Below, one piece after another: positions 33,773 to 41,942 of a stretch of DNA of 41,991 bases. The stretch lies in contig NZ_JADYUH010000014.1 in NCBI RefSeq assembly GCF_021531665.1, positions 1-41,991 on the forward strand, in the 5' to 3' direction. Each line of letters opens with the position of its first letter. Position 1 is the stretch's first letter. This DNA comes from Prevotellamassilia timonensis. GTDB lineage: Bacteria > Bacteroidota > Bacteroidia > Bacteroidales > Bacteroidaceae. The notes below the pieces were generated by a model that saw only the letters and a program-made list of their open reading frames with translations, was not told the DNA's origin and did no database searches. The translations under genes were made by a program, and so were the position numbers.

Positions 33773-34325
33773 ATGACGCAAAAAGAAGAACATATTGCAG
33801 AATCAGGTAGCTTGAAGGATCGTATAATGGCGATGCCTCATGATAGCGTTTTGTTTCGTTCTGTAAAAAAAGAGATTCAAGATGTACAGGAACTACATGC
33901 AGATAAGGACAATTATCCTCTTTCTGCGATAATTGTCACAGATTCGTCTTTATCTATTTCTGACAAAGAGATCTCCGAATATATGAGGATAGAAAAGAAA
34001 GCCAGTTTCCCAATTCTGAATATTATATTCATCCACAGATGGTATTTGTTATTTGGAGACCGCAAAAGAATATGATGTGGATCATGTGCACGCTGCTAAA
34101 AATTTTTATGGTTCGGATGATAAACGCTATGATACCATACCTAACCTGCAGTTGTTAAGCTACGATGAAAATCGGAGCAAGAATGACATGTCTCTTAGTG
34201 AATGGTGGGACGGAAAGTCTTCCACGAAAAAAACCAAATATCTTCAACCTGCAAATTTCAGTACCGATATCAGAGATTTTGATATGTTCTTTGAAACCGT
34301 GAACAGATGTTTAGTGAAATTCTAA
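33773..34325 (+). pseudogene. Broken HNH/DUF1524-like gene
   Basis: Two open stretches in different frames (33773-34075 and 34053-34325) appear to be parts of one gene. The first (MTQKEEHIAESGSLKDRIMA) has no motif I can name. The second carries YDVDHVHAAKNFYG, then IPNLQLL and ENRSKND. This D-H, N, N-x-x-K spacing resembles the HNH-like DUF1524 domain at the end of DUF262/GmrSD-type proteins, which restrict modified phage DNA. The DUF262 part itself is absent, so this is at best a remnant. It starts exactly where the glyA repeat copy 1 ends. Confidence 0.45.
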
Positions 34326-34494
34326 AAAAGAAATTGGGGGTATAGAAATATTATCGTATTGTGTTTCTGTGCGATACGAATTATTTTCATTCATGCCTGC
34401 CCCAAAATTTGAACTTTTTTCCGAAAATGTCTATTTTATGTCTGTAACCAATTGAAAAAAGTATGGCATTCAAATTTGACTTCGGGTATGTTTA

Positions 34495-34944
34495 CACAGT
34501 GGAAAAAAACAATAAACGAGCGGTCATGCATTCATGGTTGTTGATGTCAATGTCACCGATGCCCATGATTTCCAATCCACGCTTGTACTCTCCTGCACAA
34601 CCAGATCAGAAGTAACCTATCCAAGGTGTCTTCTTGCCTGATTTGGGGATATAGGAAGGATCGATGGCGATGGCTTTTCTCTTGCCTGTGAGATGCTTGC
34701 TGATGACAGAGCCGTTGAACGCAAACCAGTCGAAAGTTTCATGCTCAAAAAGGTTACGATAAGTCTGTTCTGAGAAACAGCCATATCTGCCCAATTGAAG
34801 GAAGTTTATACGATCTGGGATGGCCATGAATAATTTCATGGTGTCCATGAACGTTTTTTCAAAAGGTTTGTGTATATTCGCCATCGATTTGAGAGCCGAC
34901 AGGCACTCGGATTGGTGTTGCATAAGGAGTGCTTCTTTAGTCAT
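34495..34944 (-). pseudogene. Broken IS transposase fragment
   Basis: From 34944 the frame encodes 112 residues: MTKEALLMQHQSECLSALKS, FLQLGRYGCFSEQTYRNLFE, HETFDWFAFNGSVISKHL and AIDPSYIPKSGKKTPWIGYF. Such sequences are the N-terminal part of a DDE transposase common in Bacteroidales (the aspartate in AIDPSYI is the likely first catalytic residue). A TGA then interrupts where a tryptophan codon is expected; past it the frame reads SGCAGEYKRGLEIMGIG and decays at about 34500. The rest of the transposase, including the other catalytic residues, is missing, so it cannot transpose by itself. Confidence 0.75.
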
Positions 34945-35144
34945 AATCAGAAGGATTAGAGACCTCTAATTTACTAAAGAACCAACAGATTATGTAATAT
35001 TTTTCACCTTTATCATCAGCAGGTTAGCGCACTTTTTCAGCACATTTCTTCATGCTTAACCATTCGTTTTGACAACATTTCAATGACCTCTTTAGTGTTT
35101 TCGAACCAACTTTTGTCGGTTCTATTGTTTAACTTTTAATTTTT

Positions 35145-35164
35145 TTCGGTAAAAATTTACCGAA
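35145..35164. promoter_or_regulatory. 20-bp palindrome upstream of the nuclease gene
   Basis: TTCGGTAAAAATTTACCGAA is a perfect palindrome 30 bp before the start codon. It may be an operator for autoregulation, or the hairpin end of upstream transcription, since the T run lies on its left side. Confidence 0.45.
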
Positions 35165-35194
35165 GTATTGTATAACGTAAATTGCACAGATATT

Positions 35195-36634
35195 ATGAAT
35201 AAGAAGATACTGGAACTGGTCAACAATAGGGAATTCCAAAATCTGACTGACTATTATGGAAAGCGAACTTTTTTTGAAACACTGAAGGTGGAACGCAAGG
35301 AGAACCGCCATAGTGCATTCATTGCCTGGTGGCTGAATCCCAAGGCCGAGCACGGCCTAAACGATGCCCCCCTGAAATTGTTGTTGCGCCTGTTTGCAAC
35401 CAAGGATATGGGGCATTACATCTTTGACAGTTCTGTCTATGCCAAGGTTCTTGCAGGAAACTACAGCGTGGAACTTATGGACGGCGGTGTTGAGGTGGAA
35501 AAGTGCGTGAACAACGACAAGAAGAACCGAATAGATATATGGATGGTTCTGCGAATGACGTTCGATACTGATGATGACCCCAAGGAATTATTCTACCCGC
35601 TTGCAATAGAAAACAAAGTATATAGCAATGAAGGAGAGAACCAAACCGTACGTTACTGGAATGCCATCTGCCAGAATCTTAATGAATATCCCGAAGAGAA
35701 TAGGGGCAAGGGCATTGCTATCTTCCTTACCCCCAACGGCGCTAAGCCCAATAGTGAAAACTTTGTGCCCCTTGCTTACCAGGAACTGCTCACCTATGTG
35801 ATAGAACCCTTGTCGGAAATCGTGAGTGACGGGCAAAGGAATTTTGTAGATTCATACATACGCAGTTTGAGTTGCAATTTCTATGAGGGCGAAAAGATAT
35901 ATAACGTTCTTGCCATTTCCAGAAAGGAAAGAAAACAGTTGGCAAATTTATACAATTCGCACAAGGATCTGTTCGACAAGACCTTTCTTGCTACATTCCC
36001 CGATAAGAAAGTCTGCGGAATTATAGGCAAGGAGCGTATGCAGGAACTGACGATGGATGAGTGGGAGATGAAACTTCTCTACGAACTATGGACGGCACAC
36101 GAGAACCTGTTCATGGTAATGGCCTATCATGCATACGAGGGTAAAGGGAAAGAACTGGAGAAACTGTTCAAACCGGGCGGCAAGGATACAAGCAAATACA
36201 TTGTCCGCTATAACGGCAATGAGATATTCCCCAACAAGCGCCTGTCAAAATCCAAGGCAGCCCTTGCCATATTCAAGGCTTATCTCATGGAAAATCCTCA
36301 GACGACTCTGGAAGAGATGCGAAAGGCATTCCCCTGCGACAGATTGAATCAATATTATAGCGGACGTTATTATGAGCATCTTTTCTATCCATCCTGTCCG
36401 GACACTATTGACGAAGGTGGATATGAAATTCTGCAATTCACGGCAGGAAAGCACATCGGCAAGGAGGCACGTGCCAAATGGGACTTTTATCTCGATGACA
36501 ACCAATTGCTTCCTATCGATGGCGGAACAAAAAGGGCTATGTGCGTGAAGTTCTGGAGAAAGAATGATTTCGAGTCTTTGGCAGAATGGGTAAGTAAAAA
36601 TTATAAATTCATTGACGTGCAGAAGTGTCTGTAA
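35195..36634 (+). CDS. PD-(D/E)XK nuclease-superfamily protein
   Basis: The 479-residue protein has the core of the PDDEXK_4-type nuclease fold in its N-terminal third: ENRHSAFIAWWLNPKAEHGL (residues 36-55), catalytic D114 in NRIDIW, E139 and K141 in LAIENKVYS, and Q150 in ENQTVRYW. The C-terminal two thirds are unrecognised and may recognise a target. Proteins of this group are frequent in mobile and defence islands, but the activity of this one is not known. It is the only intact gene in the island between the glyA repeats, with a palindrome in front and its own strong terminator behind. The start at 35195 is preferred for its match to the family's N-terminus. Confidence 0.85.
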   Translation: MNKKILELVNNREFQNLTDYYGKRTFFETLKVERKENRHSAFIAWWLNPKAEHGLNDAPLKLLLRLFATKDMGHYIFDSSVYAKVLAGNYSVELMDGGVEVEKCVNNDKKNRIDIWMVLRMTFDTDDDPKELFYPLAIENKVYSNEGENQTVRYWNAICQNLNEYPEENRGKGIAIFLTPNGAKPNSENFVPLAYQELLTYVIEPLSEIVSDGQRNFVDSYIRSLSCNFYEGEKIYNVLAISRKERKQLANLYNSHKDLFDKTFLATFPDKKVCGIIGKERMQELTMDEWEMKLLYELWTAHENLFMVMAYHAYEGKGKELEKLFKPGGKDTSKYIVRYNGNEIFPNKRLSKSKAALAIFKAYLMENPQTTLEEMRKAFPCDRLNQYYSGRYYEHLFYPSCPDTIDEGGYEILQFTAGKHIGKEARAKWDFYLDDNQLLPIDGGTKRAMCVKFWRKNDFESLAEWVSKNYKFIDVQKCL

Positions 36635-36799
36635 ACTACTGCCGCCTCAGTATGCCTTGAAATAGAAATACCCTTCCTTGAACATAGAAACTTGTCAAAT
36701 ATAAAACACAAACAGAGATAAAACCTCGCGATGTAAAGGGAATCGCAAACAAACAAATTTATTGCTGTCCGGTAAAACTCCAAAGAGCATAAAATCCCT

Positions 36800-36835
36800 C
36801 CCCGAAGTCCTGCAGGACTTCGGGGGTTATTTTTT
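36800..36835 (+). terminator. Terminator of the nuclease gene
   Basis: A perfect 26-bp palindrome (CCCCGAAGTCCTG and its inverse) is followed by GTTATTTTTT. It is 166 bp after the nuclease stop; the gap between holds no recognised gene. Confidence 0.85.
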
Positions 36836-36850
36836 CAAAAGAAAGCCACC

Positions 36851-36979
36851 CTAATCGAAAAGACTTGGTTCTGGCGGTGCTTTTTGCATCTCCTTTGCAA
36901 GAAAATCATTCCAAGTTTTTTCGGGATTTTCCATAAATGCGATAAAATCGACGTAGTACATAAGCATAAGCCGTACCAT
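36851..36979 (-). pseudogene. C-terminal fragment of an unknown gene
   Basis: On the minus strand, 42 codons from an ATG at 36979 encode a protein-like end: [16 protein letters not shown], then [20 protein letters not shown]. The composition and the stop right after EPSLFD look like a real gene tail. Upstream the frame runs antisense through the glyA repeat, so the front of the gene was lost at that junction. The family is not recognised. Confidence 0.35.
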
Positions 36980-37003
36980 GGTAACAACTTGCGACAATGC
37001 ACA

Positions 37004-37216
37004 ATGTCCTTTGACTCCCGCAGTGCTTTCAAAACTTCCGGAATTCGCCTCGGAACTCCCGCCATCACCACCCGCGGTGCCAAGGAAGACCTCATGGACG
37101 AAATTGCAGAAATGATTGAAACCGTACTCAACGCACCGACAGACGAGAACGTCATCAACACCGTGCGCCGTCGCGTCAACGAAACCATGGAAGCCTACCC
37201 GCTCTTTGCCTGGTAA
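37004..37216 (+). pseudogene. Duplicated glyA 3' fragment
   Basis: This encodes the last 70 or so residues of serine hydroxymethyltransferase ([19 protein letters not shown] to [11 protein letters not shown]), preceded by a fortuitous ATG (37004). It lacks the PLP lysine and most of the enzyme and cannot be functional alone. Only one of its four coding differences from glyA changes an amino acid (Ala to Thr), so it was under selection as part of an intact gene until recently. Confidence 0.92.
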
Positions 37217-37358
37217 TGCTTTCAAAAAGAAATACCAATAAACCAAGAAACCTACGCCTCATATTGTCTGCCCGGACAATATGGGGCGTTCTTCTACGCC
37301 TTTAACCAGTGCGTGTCAGAATCTTTGTACTTGAAAAATAAGCAAAATTTCAAAGGTC
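37005..37358 (+). repeat. Direct repeat of the glyA 3' region, copy 2
   Basis: This is the partner of 33421-33771. It includes a second copy of the glyA terminator (37263-37298) and ends in CAAAATTTCAAAGGT, after which the sequence differs from copy 1. Confidence 0.95.
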
Positions 37359-37752
37359 CGTAGGAGGTAAATGCCAACCCAAAAGGCATTTGCCTCCTAC
37401 TTTCACTTTGCCTCCTATTTCACTTTGCCTCCTCTCAAGAGGCGGTGTTCCTTGCTGTGAAAAGTTTCTCCAAAAGTCGTTTTTCAGCAACAAAGGATTC
37501 CACTCGTGTACCAAGAAAGGCACAGAAGACAGGATGCGACTGCGGTGCTGCTCAACACACCTTGAAGGAACGATTTGAGCGTCTTCAAAGCTCAACTTCC
37601 CACGGAATGAGGGCGCAATGGCAAAGAAAACGCCGGATGATGCTTACCTGACGCGCTCACCCGACGAGAAGGGACCGCGCATGGATGACCCCTGGGTGCT
37701 GGATGTGGCCCTGAAACCACAGTATGCACAGAGCTATATTGCCAATGCCGAG
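37359..37752. other. Gene-poor spacer with a hairpin
   Basis: A hairpin with 15-bp arms (TAGGAGGTAAATGCC and GGCATTTGCCTCCTA, 37361-37399, one mismatch) is followed by two direct TTTCACTTTGCCTCCT units. The GC-richer part after 37600 holds an open frame (MAKKTPDDAYLTRSPDEKGP) that I cannot assign; it may be gene debris. Confidence 0.5.
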
Positions 37753-37784
37753 TTGGCCCATTCGGTATATTGTTTGTATTTTTG
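37753..37784 (+). promoter_or_regulatory. Promoter of the second Crp/Fnr gene
   Basis: TTG (37753-37755) and TATTTTTG (37777-37784), 21 bp apart, match the phylum's -33/-7 promoter. The start codon is 24 bp downstream. Confidence 0.65.
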
Positions 37785-37808
37785 CACTTACAAAAGGGAA
37801 TTTTCATT

Positions 37809-38444
37809 ATGACCCATCAACCAAACAAGCAATTCAACACATACAAGGAGGGACTCGATTTGGAGTTCCTGCGAGAGTACTGCATGGAGCATGGGGAACG
37901 GCGAACGTTCCTGCGGGGCGAGACGCTGGAGGAGGCGGGAGAGCCGGCACAGTGGGTGGCCTTCGTGGAGCGGGGCTGCTTCAAGTACATGGTGCACAAC
38001 GACGAGGAGAGCAAGGACTACTGCACGGGCTTCGCCTTCGAGGGCGAGTTCGTGGCCGACTTCCCCTATTGTCTCGACGGCGACGTGTCGGAGGTGAGCA
38101 TCGAGGCGGACATGCCCTGCGAGGTGCGCATCATCAGCGGACGCGAGCTGCAAGCACTGTTCGACAGCGACCCGAAGATGATGCTCCACAACGTGCGGAT
38201 ACTGAAGAACCTGTTCAAGATGGTCTATGGGCGCGACCTCGACCACTACCGCTACACCGCCCGCAGCCGCTACCGTCGGCTCATCGACCGCTGTCCGCAG
38301 GTGGTGCAGATGCTCTCGCTGAAGGACATCGCCTCGTTCCTCAACATCACGCCCAGCTATCTGAGCACACTCCGCAAGGAAATGACGTACGAAACGAGAG
38401 CAGAGGGCAAGCGTGCTTGCACTATGCCTCGTAAGAAGGAATAA
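37809..38444 (+). CDS. Crp/Fnr-family transcriptional regulator
   Basis: The 211-residue protein has a cyclic-nucleotide-binding-like domain (RRTFLRGETLEEAGEPAQWV; FVERGCFKYMV; FAFEGEFVADFPY) and a C-terminal helix-turn-helix (LSLKDIASFLNITPSYLSTL, residues about 172-191). The last 20 residues after the helix (YETRAEGKRACTMPRKKE) look like an extension. The ligand is unknown. The start at 37809 fits the promoter spacing; an earlier in-frame ATG at 37770 lies upstream of the -7 box. The gene is markedly GC-richer than the sequence on either side. It may regulate the outer-membrane protein gene downstream. Confidence 0.88.
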   Translation: MTHQPNKQFNTYKEGLDLEFLREYCMEHGERRTFLRGETLEEAGEPAQWVAFVERGCFKYMVHNDEESKDYCTGFAFEGEFVADFPYCLDGDVSEVSIEADMPCEVRIISGRELQALFDSDPKMMLHNVRILKNLFKMVYGRDLDHYRYTARSRYRRLIDRCPQVVQMLSLKDIASFLNITPSYLSTLRKEMTYETRAEGKRACTMPRKKE

Positions 38445-38490
38445 GACGCAGTCAACTCACCTTCGGCAAAGAGAAATAACACACGTTTTT

Positions 38491-38515
38491 GGCTCAAATC
38501 ATTGCGGTTTGAGCC
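38491..38515 (+). terminator. Terminator of the second Crp/Fnr gene
   Basis: GGCTCAAA and TTTGAGCC form an 8-bp stem with a 9-base loop, followed by TTTATTTT. Confidence 0.75.
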
Positions 38516-38557
38516 TTTATTTTCAGATTTTTCTTTAACTAGTTTTAGAGTTGCACC

Positions 38558-38596
38558 CTCGGCGACCTGTTTCCGGGCTTCGCCGAGTCGTTTTTT
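38558..38596 (+). terminator. Second hairpin terminator
   Basis: CTCGGCGA and TCGCCGAG form an 8-bp stem followed by TCGTTTTTT. It lies between the regulator and the outer-membrane gene, so the two are probably transcribed separately. Confidence 0.65.
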
Positions 38597-38751
38597 ATGC
38601 TGTTTTTTGTTGTTTTGCAATCGAAGGGTTGCGAAGATTGGCTGCACCTCGGCATAAGAACACGTTCTTCTGTTCTCGGTTTGCACAATCTTTGTAGTCG
38701 TAAATCCATATAGAAGGTTACCGTATCCAAACACAAATAATCTCATTAGAA

Positions 38752-41661
38752 ATGAAAGTACTAAACATCATCATTTTTCTTTGTGTATGCTGTTTGAACG
38801 CGAATGCACAAAAATACTGGGTAATGGGTCAAATAGTAGATGATTTCACTTATGACCCTATAGATTCCGTAACAGTAAGATTTCTCCGTACCGACAGCAC
38901 AGAAGTCGAACGTTTTGTCAGTAAAGATGAAACAAAAAGAAACAACCGCAGTTTTGGTGAGAGTATTAGTGCCCCAGGAAAATATATCCTGCATTTTTCT
39001 AAACGAGGTTATGAAGATACGTATAAAACAGTAAACTTTCGCTACCAAAAATACCGTATAACAGGAGGTACTTTTGGTCGTGTACTGATGAAAAAGAAAC
39101 CTTCTCTGACGGAGCGCAGACTTGATGAAGCTGTCGTAACTGCCACCAGAATAAAAATGGTGATGAAGGGAGATACAATACAGTATAATGCCGATGCGTT
39201 TCAACTTCGCGAGGGGTCAATGCTGGACCAGCTAATAGCCATGCTGCCCGGTGCCGAGCTGCGCGAGGGCGGCGTGATTTACGTGAACGGCAAGCGGATC
39301 TCCAACCTGCTGGTTAACGGCGAGGACTTCTTCCGGGGCAATCCGCGCATAGCGTTGGAGAACCTGCCGGGCTACATGGTGGAGAACATCAAGGTCTACG
39401 ACCTGAAGCCCGACCTGAACAAGATGGTGGACAAGAACATCAACGTGCGCGATGGAATGTGGGCCGGTGGGTCGCAGACCACGGTGATGGATGTCAACCT
39501 GAAGAAGAAATACAGCATCGGGTGGATTGCCAACGGCAGTGCGGGCTACGGCACGGGCAAGCACTACGCCGCCAAGGGTTTTGCCCTGCGCTTCACGCCC
39601 CACAGCCGCCTGGCCTTCATGGGGTATTCCAATAATGTATATGGTAATTCATACTATGATGCCAACGGAAACTGGCAAAGTCCCGGGGGCAGCGATAACC
39701 AGACCACGCACGAACTCTCCTCGGACCTGCTGGTGAACGACAAGAACAAACGGTACAAGATCAAGAACCTGGCCAGCTTCAAGTGGAAGGAGCAGAAGAA
39801 CGACGAGTACCAACACACCACAAACTATCTGGACACAAAAGACATCAACGGCATCAGCCGCTCGCACACGGAGCATCGCGATTGGTATATACGCGATATG
39901 GGCGAATTTGACTATCAGATGAATGAGAACGAGAAGAACTACTCTATCAACCTGAAGCCCGAGATTTGGTACAACAACTACCGAGGAACCTCGTTCTCGC
40001 GCCGGGCCGAGTGGGAGCAGCGCATGACGGAGCGGTATATGGGCGAGGCCCTGGACAGTTTGTTTGCCGAGGGCAGCGGCGACATCTACCGCCAGAACCT
40101 GATCAGCAGCCTGCGCCAGACGCAGCAGAACGACGGACACCTCTTCTATACCAAGGGCGACCTGGGAACCTCGTGGGGCCTGAACGGCAACGGCACCCTC
40201 TATGTGGGGGGGGCGGGCTATTACAGCCTGTCGGCCAACCGCAATCTGTTTGAGAGTGCGGCCTACGACCTGACATCAAAGCAAAACCGTTATTCGGACA
40301 ACGACGCGCACAGCTATGACCTCAGCGGGAATGTGGGCTATAATATCTCCTACCATTTCAAGAAGATTTCACTGGACATCAGCCCGGGCTACAGCTACCG
40401 CCAGCAATATCAGTCGAGCAACAAGGACTACTACCGGCTGGAAGATACGGAATATGCCGGCGAGCCCTTCGACCGTCTGGCCTCCATAAAGGATGTGCTG
40501 ACGCAGTACATCGACCTCACCAACTCGGCATACGCCGATGAATGGAAGCGCACGCACAAACCAGAGCTAGGCCTCTATATGTATTGGTGGAACGACAAGC
40601 ACCGCAGGTCGAACACCGTGAACCTATCCCTGCCCGTGCGCATGGAGCAGTTGAGCTATGACTACCAACGTGGCCGGATAGACACACGGCTGCACCGCAA
40701 TTACTATTATTTTGAGCCGAATGTGCGGTACCGCATCGACCACAACGGGAAAAAGCATACCTACAACCTGGAGCGGCACACCACCTTGACCTATAACCTG
40801 TCGCATGCCAGCCCCTACAGCGAGTATCTGACGGACTATCGCGATGATGCGACCCCGCTGGTGGTGCGGACGGGCAATCCCGGCTTGAAGGCGAGCGCGC
40901 ATCACCGCGCGGAGCTGTCGGTGGAGAACAGATACATCACCAAGCGCGTGTACACCTTTAACTGGAATGTGACGTATGACCAGTGGAACAACCTCGTGGC
41001 CCAGTCCATGCTCTACGACCTGAAGACGGGCGTGAGGACCTACCGCCCCGAGAACATCAACGGGAACCGCGCGCTGACGGCACAAGCCTATTTCGGTAGC
41101 ACCATGGGCAAGCACAACCAATGGAACTACCAGCTAACCACCAATGTCAACTATCGCCACAGCGAGGACTATGCTAATTTGGCCCAGAGCGCATCGTCCC
41201 AGCGTGTGGGCACCGATCGTGTGCTAACCAAGCAGCGGTTCAACGTGTACTATTCCCGCAACTACTACAGTCTCTCGGGCGAGGTGAACGGCGAATGGAT
41301 ACATGCCATCTCCTCCCGCTTCGCCAATCAGAACGTGTTCAACATCAACTATCGCGTGAGCGGCGGCATGCCCTTGCCGTGGAAACTGCAGGTGAACACC
41401 TCGCTGCTGCTGACCACGCGCTATGGCTATGACGATGACAACTTCAACACGGCGCAACTCATCTGGAGCGCCCGCCTCAAGCGTTTCTTCCTGAACGGCC
41501 GTCTGGGCGTGGAAGTGGAGGCCTTCGACCTGCTGAACCAGATGTCGAGCCGCAGCTACAGCCTGAACGCGCAGATGCAGACCGAGAGCTACAGAAATGT
41601 GCTGAGACGATATGTGATGTTCAACATTTCGTTTCGTCTAAACAAGGAACCTAAAAAATGA
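38752..41661 (+). CDS. Outer-membrane beta-barrel (TonB-receptor-like) protein
   Basis: The 969-residue protein has a signal peptide (MKVLNIIIFLCVCCLNANAQ), a carboxypeptidase-like regulatory domain (about residues 22-110), a plug-like region (LDEAVVTATRIKMVMKGDTI; VIYVNGKRISNLLVNGEDFF; NLPGYMVENIKVYDLKP) and a long barrel ending in RRYVMFNISFRLN, an aromatic outer-membrane insertion end. It matches the OMP_b-brl_3 group of Bacteroidota, which resemble TonB receptors; the substrate is unknown. The first 465 bp or so are AT-rich, while from about 39220 the gene becomes GC-rich with many CTG, GAG and ATC codons. The gene therefore looks mosaic. Confidence 0.9.
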   Translation: MKVLNIIIFLCVCCLNANAQKYWVMGQIVDDFTYDPIDSVTVRFLRTDSTEVERFVSKDETKRNNRSFGESISAPGKYILHFSKRGYEDTYKTVNFRYQKYRITGGTFGRVLMKKKPSLTERRLDEAVVTATRIKMVMKGDTIQYNADAFQLREGSMLDQLIAMLPGAELREGGVIYVNGKRISNLLVNGEDFFRGNPRIALENLPGYMVENIKVYDLKPDLNKMVDKNINVRDGMWAGGSQTTVMDVNLKKKYSIGWIANGSAGYGTGKHYAAKGFALRFTPHSRLAFMGYSNNVYGNSYYDANGNWQSPGGSDNQTTHELSSDLLVNDKNKRYKIKNLASFKWKEQKNDEYQHTTNYLDTKDINGISRSHTEHRDWYIRDMGEFDYQMNENEKNYSINLKPEIWYNNYRGTSFSRRAEWEQRMTERYMGEALDSLFAEGSGDIYRQNLISSLRQTQQNDGHLFYTKGDLGTSWGLNGNGTLYVGGAGYYSLSANRNLFESAAYDLTSKQNRYSDNDAHSYDLSGNVGYNISYHFKKISLDISPGYSYRQQYQSSNKDYYRLEDTEYAGEPFDRLASIKDVLTQYIDLTNSAYADEWKRTHKPELGLYMYWWNDKHRRSNTVNLSLPVRMEQLSYDYQRGRIDTRLHRNYYYFEPNVRYRIDHNGKKHTYNLERHTTLTYNLSHASPYSEYLTDYRDDATPLVVRTGNPGLKASAHHRAELSVENRYITKRVYTFNWNVTYDQWNNLVAQSMLYDLKTGVRTYRPENINGNRALTAQAYFGSTMGKHNQWNYQLTTNVNYRHSEDYANLAQSASSQRVGTDRVLTKQRFNVYYSRNYYSLSGEVNGEWIHAISSRFANQNVFNINYRVSGGMPLPWKLQVNTSLLLTTRYGYDDDNFNTAQLIWSARLKRFFLNGRLGVEVEAFDLLNQMSSRSYSLNAQMQTESYRNVLRRYVMFNISFRLNKEPKK

Positions 41662-41885
41662 TGAATGATAAATTGTATTTTTCTTATAGATACACGCAAG
41701 AATTCAGTTCTTCGGAGCGTATGCTTTACAGATTGGATAAATTGGGAGATGAATGGATGCCGGATGAAGCCGCCATCGGACTGCTTCCTTCTGCGGCTGA
41801 TTTATATGAGCATTGTGTCGATTCGCTGAACAGTTACCACCGTACCCACTTTTATAGATGTAATTCAGTAGCAATAGTTCGTTGA
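41658..41885 (+). CDS. Short ORF, probably truncated
   Basis: The 75-codon frame starts in an ATGA overlap with the end of the outer-membrane protein gene, which supports translation. It encodes MMNDKLYFSYRYTQEFSSSE and LDKLGDEWMPDEAAIGLLPS, with no recognisable domain. Its last codons (VAIVR) lie inside the edge repeat that starts at 41871, so the original gene was probably longer and was cut by that element. The function is unknown. Confidence 0.5.
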   Translation: MMNDKLYFSYRYTQEFSSSERMLYRLDKLGDEWMPDEAAIGLLPSAADLYEHCVDSLNSYHRTHFYRCNSVAIVR

Positions 41886-41942
41886 ATTTTGGCTAATCAC
41901 GCAGCGTCCGAGACGCCATAAAATAAGAGTTCTTTGAAATCG
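41871..41942 (+). repeat. Edge repeat, right copy
   Basis: CAATAGTTCGTT at the left and AAGAGTTCTTTGAAA at the right match the inverse of 5-75, with identical spacing. The middle contains a small hairpin (GCGTC-CGA-GACGC) that the left copy does not share. Confidence 0.45.

Noticed and set aside
36601-36783. A 60-codon minus-strand frame after the nuclease gene
   Set aside because: It overlaps the nuclease 3' end in antisense and resembles no family known to me.
37618-37812. A 64-codon frame (MAKKTPDDAYLTRSPDEKGP)
   Set aside because: It runs through the promoter of the Crp/Fnr gene and has no recognisable domain; it may be debris of an older gene.
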